From NCBI RefSeq assembly GCF_015706575.1, contig NW_024037057.1, positions 8,551,203 through 8,615,202 on the forward strand: a DNA stretch of 64,000 nt, in the 5' to 3' direction. The first letter of the stretch is position 1, and every line of letters begins with the position of its first letter. A model generated the notes under the pieces. That model was given only the letters and a program-made list of their open reading frames with translations, had not been told where the DNA came from and searched no databases. Position numbers and translations under genes: made by a program. Shown piece by piece: positions 46,601 to 58,600 of the stretch. Source of the DNA: Patiria miniata. Its lineage: Eukaryota > Echinodermata > Asteroidea > Valvatida > Asterinidae.

Positions 46601-49600
46601 CTGCAATAGTATGAGGGGTAAAAAATGGTTAAAAGAAGCAAGAAAAAGAACCCTGTCCAAACAAAATGAAAATTTTTAAGAAGTCTGCAACCTGCAAAAG
46701 TGTAATGAGTGTAAGTTGAGTCTCCCTGTTAGCTGTGAGAACAGAGAGAGTTTGAATTTCAAGATGAGTAAAAAAAGAAAAGAAAGATGATGAGTTTTGG
46801 AGATGTCTTGAGAAAGATGCGGGATGTCAATACCGGTTTCTTCTCGCCGCTTCTCTCAATCTCCTCCAGCTGTTGCCGGATGAGAATCTGGCTGATGACG
46901 TCCTGGAAACGAGAAGAGTTGCCATGGCAACGACACACATCAAACCACAAAACAACAACAACACAACCAACAAACGATTCCGTAAACAATGTTAATCCAA
47001 GCTGACCACTTTTGTGGGAAGCTTTTTAAGGCTCAACTCACATTGTTCATAGATTTTTCTTCAACAACCGTCCCCCAAAATATATTTACTACAAAATGAG
47101 ATAATATTCCCATTTTGTATATAAGGCCAAGTAAAAAAAAAAAAAGTTTCTCGTCCGGGTTTTTGAAAAAAAGGAGGAAGCGGGGCTTTTTATTTTTTAT
47201 TTGTTTCAAGATGACCGCCATTTAAAAATTTCCTGCAACCGTTGGTGTTTCCACTGTTCAAAGACACTTTTAAAATGAAAGACAAGTTGGACAAGAGAAC
47301 TGAACATATTTAGTGTCATTTAGGCTTGTATTGGTCTACTATTTATTTTCCGATGAATTTGTGGACTTTTTCGGTGCTTTTTTATTGCATTTTTCAAAAA
47401 TAAAAAATAATAAAAAAATCCAGGCGGCCTCCAAAAAGGAAGCGGGCAGGGACGAGAAACATGTTTTTTTTTTACCTCGCCTAATCACTCCCACACACAT
47501 CAAAATACATTCAAAATCCAAAGCAAACCAAGAAATAAATGTTAGATTGTCTACAAATGCGCAAATGCACAGGCAAGCTACTAATACAGTACGTAATGGG
47601 TTTTACAAACAACAAAACTGATACCAAATTTATCCATATTTCCTTCCAAATTCAAAGTAATGGAAGATACACATATGCCATAAATTTGCAAAAATACAAA
47701 TCTGTCAAATATTATACGAGAGGAATGTTCAGGAAATTATCATCAACACGGAAATTATCATATCATCAGTCACACCATGAGAGACATTTTAAGAATAGTT
47801 TCCGCACCACAAAGTAACATATTAGGGATCATTAAAAATGGTGCAGATACGGGATATGTATGCGGCTCAGTAAAACTAGCTGGTTACATGGCCATTTTGT
47901 GTGGTCTGGAGCATTGAATTCGTGGTCTGCGGATAATTCTGCGGGTTATGGGTTCGAGTCCAGCCTGTGGCTATGGTGTGTGTGCCCTTGGGCAAGGCAC
48001 TTTGTCACTCATTGCTCCCCCCCCCCCAGTAAATTGGTTACCTGTGAGGACAGAGATGATTATTGTGATTGAAATAGCTTCCTTGCGCCTAACAGGCAGC
48101 ATCGAGCTGTTTACTCCCAGGGAGCTGAGATGGTATTTGGAATGTTTAAAGAGGTTGTGGAATGCTCGAAAACATTTCCGTCATTTTTCGGGTATATGTA
48201 GCCTAAGGTGTGATGAAATAAAAAGACTATTGGTTCTGTCATGAAATGAGTACAAAGGGTACTTTTGAGAGCTATTTTTCAGGTCCTGTTTCGACCCGAA
48301 CGTGCAATTTGTGTAAAAGTCGTCGTTGCGGGCAGCAAACAAAACACAGTAAATCGTGACGTAATAAACAGGACTCGTTTTATGCTACTCTGCATCGGGA
48401 GTCCTGTTTATTACGTCACGATTTACTGTGTTTTGTTTGCTGCCCGCAACGACGACTTTTACACAAATTGCACGTTCGGGTCGAAACAGGCATGACAGGA
48501 CTTGAAAAACAGCTCCCAAAAGTACCTTTTGTACTCATTTTATGAAGGAAACAATATTCGTTTTTATTTCATCACACCTTAGGCTACATATACCCAAAAA
48601 ATGACGGAAATGTTTTCGAGCATTCCACAACCTCTTTAATTAGCCCAACGATCAGGGGTAGCAATAATGTAAAGTGCTATAATCTTAGTTAAAAGCGCTA
48701 AATAAAAACCTGTTGTTATTTTGTCTACATCTCGATGTATAGATGCAAGATGCATATTGTCTAATAATGTGCCAGATGAAATACATGTAGCTATGCAAAA
48801 CGGCGATTAAGGAAATAACTTTTTCGAACCACATACGTATCCCGTACGCGTACGGTATCTAATGGTTCCCGTGTATACAAAGTCTAGTGACGAACCATCA
48901 CCTTGTACTTGGTGGTGCAACCAACAATAACTTTTAAATAAGCTTGTTGAAAATTTCCATAAAATTTTGGTACTGAAATATAGCAAACTCCTTCCTTTAC
49001 CTGTTTGTCCTTAAGAACCATCATGAAGCCTTCTTGGCACAGTTGATATCCCGGACGTAATCTTGCTCCGTTTTCACCAACTCCGTGATAACCTTTTCAT
49101 CACTTGGTCGTGCAACCAACAATAACTTTTAAATAACTTTGTTGAAAATTTCCATAAAATTTTGGTCCTGAAATATTATAGCACACTCCTTCCTTTACCT
49201 GCTTGTCCTTAAGAACCATCATGAAGCCTTCTTGGCACAGTTTGATATCCCGGACGTAATCTTGCTCCGTTGTCACCAACTCCGTGATGACCTTCTCTCT
49301 GAAATCAGCCGCCGTCATCTTGGATTCAGGGGCGGGGGTGGGCCGCACCTCTTGCAGTTGTTCTGTTTTTAAAAAGGGGAGGGCAACAATTATTGATCGT
49401 ATTGATTATTAATGTGGCCTGACGTTGCGAACTTTGCAAGTTCTTCTTCAGAGGCTAAAACTGTTTTAGCCTCTGAAGAAGAACTTGCTAAGTTCGCAAC
49501 GTCAGGCCACATTAATTTTTAGATTTATATATTTCAGGTCCATCCAGTCAGTAAGCAGTTTGCAGCAGTCTTCCTTTTTTTCACGTATTGATTATTGGTA

Positions 49601-52600
49601 AATGGCGTTGATTGGGACTGATAAAAAAGATGATCAATTAATACAGGTTAGTGGTGATAGTTTTGGTATTCTTGAAAGCCAGGCCTCCTTTTGGCTTTGG
49701 CTTCATCTCTTGATTTATACATGTATGCCCATGCCGAGCCACAGTTCCCATGTCAGAGGCCGAAAAATGTTCTGAAGCCAAAGCTGGACTTGAAACCGAG
49801 ATTTCGAAAACCCCACGTGACTGATGGGGATGACAGTTATTGTAATGGTGATTGATTATATATTGATGATATTGGTACTTAACAAAAAAAATTGAAGATT
49901 TTGAACACTGTTAATGTAACTGCTGTTATTGGTGTTTTTGACATTACAGTGAATTTTCAAAATAATTTTGAAGTTTATGAGGGTGAGACATTTTGGTCCA
50001 GCATGGTCTTTCACAAAGAGAGTTGGGAGAAACAGTTGATAAGCCACATGTGTAAGAAACAGAGGAAGGCTTTAACATGTTGACAATTACTGATCTGAAT
50101 AAAAGACACAATGATTTGGTGTTGGGAAAATATCAGGCTTTAGAAGTTAATTTAAATTCCATCACACAGCATGGACTATAATCATATTTCATCATTTGTT
50201 CCACTTACAGCAGTCGACTTCAAGTGAAAAAGAATTTGGAAAAACTGCGCATTGTTTGAAATGGACTAAAAATTCTATGATCAAATGCCTGCTATATTCT
50301 GTATCTCTTCAAAACTCACACTATACGGTTTGTTTTAAAAGCTGAAAGCAATGTCACTGTTAACTTCCATCAAATTAATACAGTTGGTTAAAAAGCCAAA
50401 ATAATAATTTTCTATAAATCACTGAAATAAAAAAATCTACCTGCACATATGTCAATGTACCACATGGCTGCGCTTGCTACGACCGTCAACAAGATTTAGT
50501 AGAAATTAAATCCAACAGTATAACTGTGTAATGTACACGTCCGAGTACTTCATCAATTCTTTCAGATGTGTGCACATGTATTTTGCAAAACTGCTTAACC
50601 TATGATAGTAACACCCCCGTATCATTATCTCTGAACTCTGACCGGGTAAACAGAAAGTACAGCCTTAAACTATAAAGTGCACAGCTGAATTATCAGTTTC
50701 TAAAGTGCAAATCCAAACCTCTAAACAAAAGTCTTGTTTGGGGTATCTACCAAGCCATTTTGATTATCAGTAACAATTTTTTGTTCAAAATAAATTCGTT
50801 ACAACTTTGTACTTGTATGCTTCGCTAGTTTTTCAAACGTTGTTTAAATTAAAGATCCTTAAAACCAAAACCGTTCAAGATTTTTTTTTCTACTAAAGCA
50901 GTCACTTATTGGATGTAGTTCTTTGTACTTCGATTAAATTGAAACATAATGGCAGGCTGAATAGAATTAAACCTGATCTGATTTTGGAGGATTTGGCAGT
51001 TCATTTAATTGTCTATGATTTAACAATACATAGGATGGAATTGCCTTGGGGAGATGTACATGTAAATCAACATAGGTTTTGCCCTCCACTGACGTTTAAA
51101 CACTGTATACTCAGTGTATTACCTCCCGAGTGAAAGTTGGAAAAAATTACATGGGTGGGATTCAAACCCACGACCTCCTGCTTTCTAGCGCAGACATCTT
51201 ACCACTCGACCACCGAGCTAACGGGATCGGTTGGCTGGTTCAAATCTGATGTACATGTAGTTAATTCAACACGGATGGCATGTATAGTGCTTCAGAAACA
51301 CGATTAAATATATAAGGTCAGGAACTTTTGTAAGCAGGAACTTTTGTAAGAACTTAGCTCAAAAGTATCTCTTGTTCTTTTTTTTCTCAATTTAGAATGT
51401 ACAGCGAACAAAACTTTGTTTGGCTTCAGATCATTTTTGGAAGTTCAAGAGCGAATGATATCATAGCATCACTTTATTGAATGCACACTGTACAATCATA
51501 ACAAGGAACTATCAATAGAGATAAACTGCATGTCTGTTTTTACAGCTACTCGGTATCGTTCATAGTTGATAAAGGGTCAATAAAACTGGAGCTGGTCTAC
51601 ATGGTCTAAGACTTTGTAAACGGGAGTGCGGCCTAGTGGTTAAAGTTTGTGACTCATGATCAGAGGGTCAGGGGTTCGAATCCAGCTGCCGGCCATACGT
51701 TGTGTCCTTGGGCAAGCCACTTCACCCCACTTGCCTCTCTCCACCCAGGAATATAAATGGGTACCGGCATTAGCTGGGGAGTAATCCTGCAATGGACTAG
51801 CATCCTATCCAGGGGGAATAGAAATATTTCTCAGTCGTTTCATGCCAAGGAAACAGGAGATAAACACCGGCCTGATTGGCTATTTTGGATCGTGACAGAA
51901 TTTATTTTAATAAGACTTTGACATTCTCTGGAATGACGTTTTCATTTTCGATATGAAGAGCTCAATACCAGGGGAATTGTCTTGCCCCTCAAGGACAAAA
52001 TAGTCACGTCTGAAGAAACCAAAAGTGAAAAAAAATACGAAAGTAAGTCTACACTAACCAAACATTTCGTTTCTACTATAAACAGGATGTTACGTTGTAT
52101 CTCGAAGTACCGGTACCAGTAGCTACTGAATTAATCTAGGACTTTATCATTCAAAAGTCTTGAAATTTGATCCACTATATATATATGATACAACACAGTG
52201 GATGCATTTTTTGTTAACAGTATTTTAATGGTTCTAACACAGTTTTAGGAACACTGTCAGTGGCGCTTCCAAGGGGTGGGCCTCAAGGGCTTGAGCCCCC
52301 CCCCCCCCAAGAGGTTGTAATTTTTAAATTTTTTTGGTAATTGTTTTGTTTTAGTCCCACGATTTGACCTTGGTGATATGTATGTGGCCTATTTAGTGTA
52401 GTATAATAGGGGTGTATATATATAAGTGTTGCCACCAACATCAAAATAGTCTTCCCCCCCCCCCCCAAAAAAAAACCCAATTTTTTTTCGGCGGCCAAAA
52501 ATGTCTAAAAAAATTTTGAAAAACACATTTGAGCCCCCCCCCCCCCCCAGCTAAATCCTGGGTGTGCCACTGAAAATCGTGCAGGAAATGGACATTTTTG

Positions 52601-55600
52601 GAAAGGGATATTCACACATTAACCACCCAAATTTCACAAAATGAAATTTCTGTATCAGGTGTTGGGGGGGGGCGGTGGTATACATCAACAGAATATTGGA
52701 AAACTATATTTAGGTACAACTACAAATGGGCTAACAACATTTAGGTACAACTATATTGATCCTTCTACAACAAAATCTATCACTTCACTGGGGTTACAGG
52801 CCAACCTACCTGACAAGCCAGCTAGTTTGAGAATCAAAAGTAATTAAAAAACAAAAATTTTAACAATGAATAATTTAAAGTGTGTTGCATTAAACAGTCA
52901 AATCACTTTGATCACAAATGCCTTAGATAGCTAATTAGTATGAAGTTGTTGGATTGGACATTTACGAAGCAGACTTTCGATTTATACGGAGCCACAGTCC
53001 CCCAAGTCAGGGGTCCTTAAATCTTGAAGCTTGTGCCTGGAGCCACAGCTGGACTTAAAGCCATGATTTCATAAACACCTTTCCCATTAGGAAGTGTATG
53101 CAATTATTTTTGTTCAACTGAGGGCGCTGTTTTCATTCTGCAGAGTATACTTCTGCACAGACATTTACAATTTACTTCAGAAGATAAAATTGGACACAAA
53201 AAGCGCTGAGAAAAACAAATCTTGTAGAGTTAATATCGAGCAATCACATGTATTTATGGTACAGAATTTGGACAAATATGGTAAATATCTGATGTTCAAC
53301 TGTAACTTTATCCTCTAATATATGTTCTACATTCCTGACATTTCTAGAATTACTTTGAGAATGGGTTTTTAGAAAATATTGATTTGAAGAATGCCTCGGA
53401 AGAAAATGAGATTCCGGCATCAAAACAAAATTACAGCCACTCCCTCCACCCCCCCCCCCCCCCAAAAAAACTACATTGAAAACAAAATGTACCTTCTAAA
53501 CTTTGCATTTCCGTCTGCATGTTCTCAATGGTTCCGATGCAGTCAGTCAACTGCTGTTCCATGTCTTCAATCTCCTCAGCAGTGGCTGCCTGCAGCATCT
53601 GCTCATAGGTTTTCTTCTGCACCTGTTGTACCTGTGGTTGGAAACAGCAGTTGAGGAGTTACCCCAAAAAATCTGAGTTTTGTATTCTTAGAAAAAGTGA
53701 CACGAATTATATAAATACTAAAAGTTCTAGTATCTGATAGCTCCATCCTAGCACAATAATTCTCTTTTCTGCTATTTAGGAAAGTTCTGCCACTTTTATT
53801 ATTTTTTTCAATTTGTCCTCAGTTCTTCACTCCATTTGGTCAAACTATTTCCACTCACCGCGATAGCTTCTTTCAACTCTGCGATACTACCCTGTAATGC
53901 ATTCACTGTTTCCTGGGTTTCCAAATCCAACTGGTTATCTGGGAACACAAATAAACGTCAAAAACAGTTCACCGAAAATTTTCTTAAAGACACCAAAACA
54001 CAAAAAAAAACCACCAAATTGACTAATAGAGGAAAAGTTGAAATCGGAAATCATCTAATTTTGTTTCCTAGAAATTAACCCTTCCTCTAAAACATCCTCA
54101 AAAAATTTCCATATTTAAAGAGAATTCTCTCTTTTTGTTTAACTGTGTCACACACACTACCATCTACATGTACCACAGACTCTAAGAAATGTCGAGCTAA
54201 CCAAAACAAAGTTACTCACTTCCTTCTGGTCGTAGTTTCGCCAGGAGCTCATCCTCGGCCGATCGGTGTCCCGGTCCAAACTTTGGAGGGGCGGGGCGTG
54301 GCGGCATTGCCTTCTTCTTAGGGGCGGGTTCTTTCGGCCTCCCAGGAGCCGTTCTACTTGGCTTCATCTTTGACCCTGAAGCAGGGCTACTACTGGTCGC
54401 AGGGGGATCTAGCCCGAGTCCGAGGATATCGGCAACCGGGGCCGAGCTTTCGGACGTCTGGGTGGTGGATGCTGGAGGTGGGGTGCCTTAACACACAATA
54501 CAAGTTGAGTTGAGAATAATAAATTTTTGAGTAATGTACAAAAGCGAGCTTAAGTTGAAAAGCCAATGGCAAATTATGTGAAGCTAAGCATCTGTGACTG
54601 CACAGGATTAATAATCCTACAAAATGTACAATATGGGAAGTCAGCTTGGCGTAGTGGTTACTTTCCTCTCCTTCCAACTCTATGGCCCGGGTTCGATTCC
54701 TGCCCTGTTCTGCCTTTGAATTGGATCTTGAGCCCCTACCTGATTCTCTGGGTTTTCCCAAGAGCATTCTTCAGGTGTTTTTCTCCCACCTCTAAAACTA
54801 CAATTTCTTCGTTGCCTTCTCTCTACAGGTTTCTTCAGGGTTGCGAGCTACATTGCTTAAGGCGCTTTTGAGGAATACTTGGTTTCATTACCAAAAATAA
54901 CTAAAACTAATTTATGTCTGTTAGGCATACCTGCGAAATCATCAAAGGCTCCGTCCAGCAGGGATGCAGTCTGGTCTGTCGCTATGGCGACCCCATCAGG
55001 CGGAGGTGGGGGTTCCCTGTGAGGCATCCCGAACAGGTCGTCGTCTCCGTTGGCCTCAAACTTGCTGGGGTCAAACATCTGCTGCACGCTGGCTTGGAAG
55101 CTACGCAGATCCTGCTGGAACTGCTCCCTGTCGGCTGATGATTGCGAAAAAAAAAAGAAATACGGATTCATCAGTGAAATACACAACCTTTAACTCTAAT
55201 CCTCCAGGGAATTTTTGGCTAGAAACCCTGCCAAAGGCAGCAACATGCAACACTCGTCTAAATGACAAGCCTGCCCAGTGCAGTAAGATCCATCAGGTCA
55301 AAAGTTGGGCAAAAGGTCAAAAGTTGGGCAAATTCAGCCCTATATGGGTTCCATGTCCTGTTCCATGTACATCCCAAGTTTAAGATTATTTTTATTTAGT
55401 TTGGATAAAGGCTTCTAAATGATTCTGAAGCCAGAGATGATATAAAGATGGAGACAAAGTCATCGTTGGGAAATTTAAGTAGTTCAAGATTTGGATCTTT
55501 ACCTTGAGTGTTCTGGTCCGGAGGCAACTCATAATCTTCAGAGGAGCTTCCACCTTCTCTATCTAAGCTCCGCCCCCTCGGTCTGGGAACAGCGCTTTTT

Positions 55601-58600
55601 GGGTTGAATTTTCTTCGACTCCTCGGCGATTCCACGGTGGATGCTTTGATTTTGGACTTGGTTGGGGGAGGAGGCAGCTTGAATGCTGTTGGGGCTTGGA
55701 AGTCCGAGTTGGAAGGTCGGATGCTAAAGTTGATGTTCTGCATTAGGTAGTCGTCGGAGAAATCCGATGCGACACTGTCGTCACGGATGAGATCCACCGG
55801 GCGAAGGCCGAGAGGATTTTGGCAGGGAGGGTTAGAGGTAGGAAGAGGGGGTGGCAGCTGAGGTTTGGGGGCTGGGGTGGGGGCGAGCGGCTGGATGGTT
55901 TGAGGTACTGATTGGGTGATAATTGGCGGTGGGAGTTGTGAAGGTGGTGGGGCGGTGAGGGGAGGTGATTCCGCCTTGAATGGATTAGGGGATGGTTGGC
56001 GAGGAGGTAAGGGAGGGGGTATTTCGGATGAAGAGAGCTTGTTCTCTGCTGAGAAGGGATTTGGAGAGGGTTGACGAGGAGGTACGGGTGGAAGGGTTTC
56101 TGGGGCCAACTCTGCCGAATCAGTTGCAGAGAAGGGGTTGAATTTCGGCTTGCTTGGCTCGGAAGTTGGGGGACTAGAGGAGGCATCAACTTCACACAGA
56201 GCTCTGTCCAACTCCTGATTCACCTGCATGGGTGTCAACAGGCCTTGCTTCAACTTGGGCGATTTGGGAGACTTTGGGGAAGTCGGGGAACCAGACGACC
56301 CCTGACTACCGGGCCGGGCGACGCTGTGTATTTTGGTGGTAGTGACTGGGGCGAAAGGCTTGGCTGAAAACAGCTCGTAGCTGGGTTTCTTTTGCAGTGG
56401 GGGTTTGGATGTAGGGGTTTGGGAAACGTTCACTGGGTCGAGAGGTGGAGGAGAGAGTGGGGCACTGAGGGGGGCTAGGATGGAGGTGCTGGGTTTGTCC
56501 ATGGGACTCATGTCCATCAACGAATGGCCTTGAGCACTTTGGGCTTCGTCGGCTGATTTGATATTGCTGAATGGATTAGCGGCGGATGACGGTTTAGCGG
56601 CTGTGCCATCTGGCGGGGACTGCTTGCTGGCAAAATTAACAGGCCGGTAAGCACCCCCGCTGAGTTTGAACCCAACCTGGTCTGACGTGGCCTGGGGTTT
56701 CAGAGGCTGTACGTCGGGGAGTATATGTGGGGATGTATCACCTGGATTGTCAGCTAAGGGGTCAAAGCACAGGAGATCGTCTATTGCAGAGGGGGCTTTC
56801 GGTTTTTCCGTGGACAAAACTTTCGCAGATTTGGGCGGCAGTGGAGGTTTGGCGTTTGCGTCTGGCTTCCCCGTTGTTTCGGGCGGGGTGGAGAATATGT
56901 CCAAAAGATCCATGTTGACTGAGTTTGTTGCTGACGAAGCTGCGCTTCCGTTCTGGGTGGCAGGTGAAGGCGTTTCCTTGGGCGGTAGAGGCGCGGGTCT
57001 CTTGAATGAAGGGGTTTTCGGCTTGTCTAAGACTTTCACATAGTTCACCGGTAAAAAGCCAGTCCTGCCTGAGGGATGCTTGGCCTCGAACCAATCAGCA
57101 TCCACTTTGTCGATGATGGTAATGACGTCCCCTTGCTTCACTCCGAGGTCTTGATCCGTCACAGCCGAGAAGTCGAAGAGAACCTTCACCCGTTTGCCTT
57201 TCCATTTCCCTGCTCCTGCCTTCAGGTTGTTGTTGTTAGCACTGCCTGAAGGCACCGGGAGGGTTTGGGGTTTGGAAGTGGAGGAGGAGTTACTCGCAGG
57301 TTTCTCAGGCGGGACATAACCCTCAGGAATATCCACCTGGATTTGGACGTAGTTGCTTGGGAAGATGCCCACGTTACCGCCCACTTCTCCTTCAAGCCAG
57401 TTCTCATCAACTCGCCGTCGGAGGGTCACACGGTCACCGTCCATCAGGCTGATTTCTCCCGGATGCTCCGCGGTAAACAGGAACGTCGCCTTAGCCCACG
57501 GCTCCCCGCTATGATTGTTTGCAATCTTCGGGCTTCCCGGTGCCGACGATTTCCCACCCTGCATTGCACTTTTGAGTCTTTCATTAACAGCATTGTAATC
57601 AACAGTATCTTTCCCGACGTCCGATGACGTGGGCGGTTGAACAGCAATCCCCGGTTTGAGAATCTCGACATTGAGTGCCGGCAGCGTCCCCGTTTTCCCG
57701 TTGAACGTGCCCCTGTACCAGTCCTCGTCAATTTTCTCGACGATCGTGATGATGTCGTTCTTCTGGAAGCTGAGCTCGTCTTGTAACTGGCCTAAGTTGT
57801 CCCTAAGAGCACGCGCCTGGAGAATATCACCTAGAATGCCCAGAAATCAATGCAGAATTAGCCAAATACATTGTAAAACTTTTACCCTTATTCGGTTCAA
57901 AAGGTCATTCTGAAATGGACATTCGTAAATTATTCATGCAAAATTATCTAATTATCTACTCAGCAGCTTTCATGTGAAAATAACACTACTGTAATATTTT
58001 TCAATGGAAAATGGGTTTTTGCACAATAACAACTGTTCTTAACGCATACTTGAGGTCCTGAACACTACTTGACTGCTTCATTAGCCTACCTGGGGTGGAC
58101 GCATGTTGCGTAACCTCTTCACTGATGTAGGTTACGGGAAAGATACCGGTCTCATTGCCTAGTCTTCCCTCCAGCCAATTGTCATCGATTTGCTTTGTGA
58201 TTTCGATGACATCGCCTGGGTAGAATACAAAAAGAGGAAACTCACCACACACGTACGTTGTTTTAGTTTTGTAAACTTTGTTTCCTTGACACTTGTAGGT
58301 TATTTATTGAAGATATTCATTTGTTTGTATTCTGGGCCCAATTTTATAGAAAAAAAAAACCAAAAAACAAAAACTTGCTTAATATAATCATGTTACCGAT
58401 CAAAACTCCATTCGATGTACATTGCTTGTGATCAGAATTTAGCTGTTGTTTACTTAGCATAACAATCGCATGAAATTTTGGTGGGTAACCTGATTATATA
58501 AGCAAAGTATTTTGTGCTTAAGCAAATTTTATTCTTAAGCAGCTCTGTAAAAATTGGGCCCTTTAACACTGTTGATCTGTAGCACGATCAACATGTAGTC

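Noticed and set aside
46834..46902. Rejecting the 69-nt segment as a non-exon
   Set aside because: I considered leaving it out because human DNMBP has a shorter link here, but it has clean AG/GT borders, phase 0-0, and helical coding sequence, so I kept it as a possible cassette exon.
51136..51222. Functional tRNA gene on the - strand
   Set aside because: The B box and TΨC stem are convincing, but the anticodon loop is 8 nt by my folding and the acceptor stem is unclear; kept only as tRNA-like.
55743..56195. 150-codon Pro-rich open frame overlapping DNMBP
   Set aside because: Alternative-frame shadow of the proline-rich DNMBP exon; the real frame is the one linked by splicing to SH3 domains.
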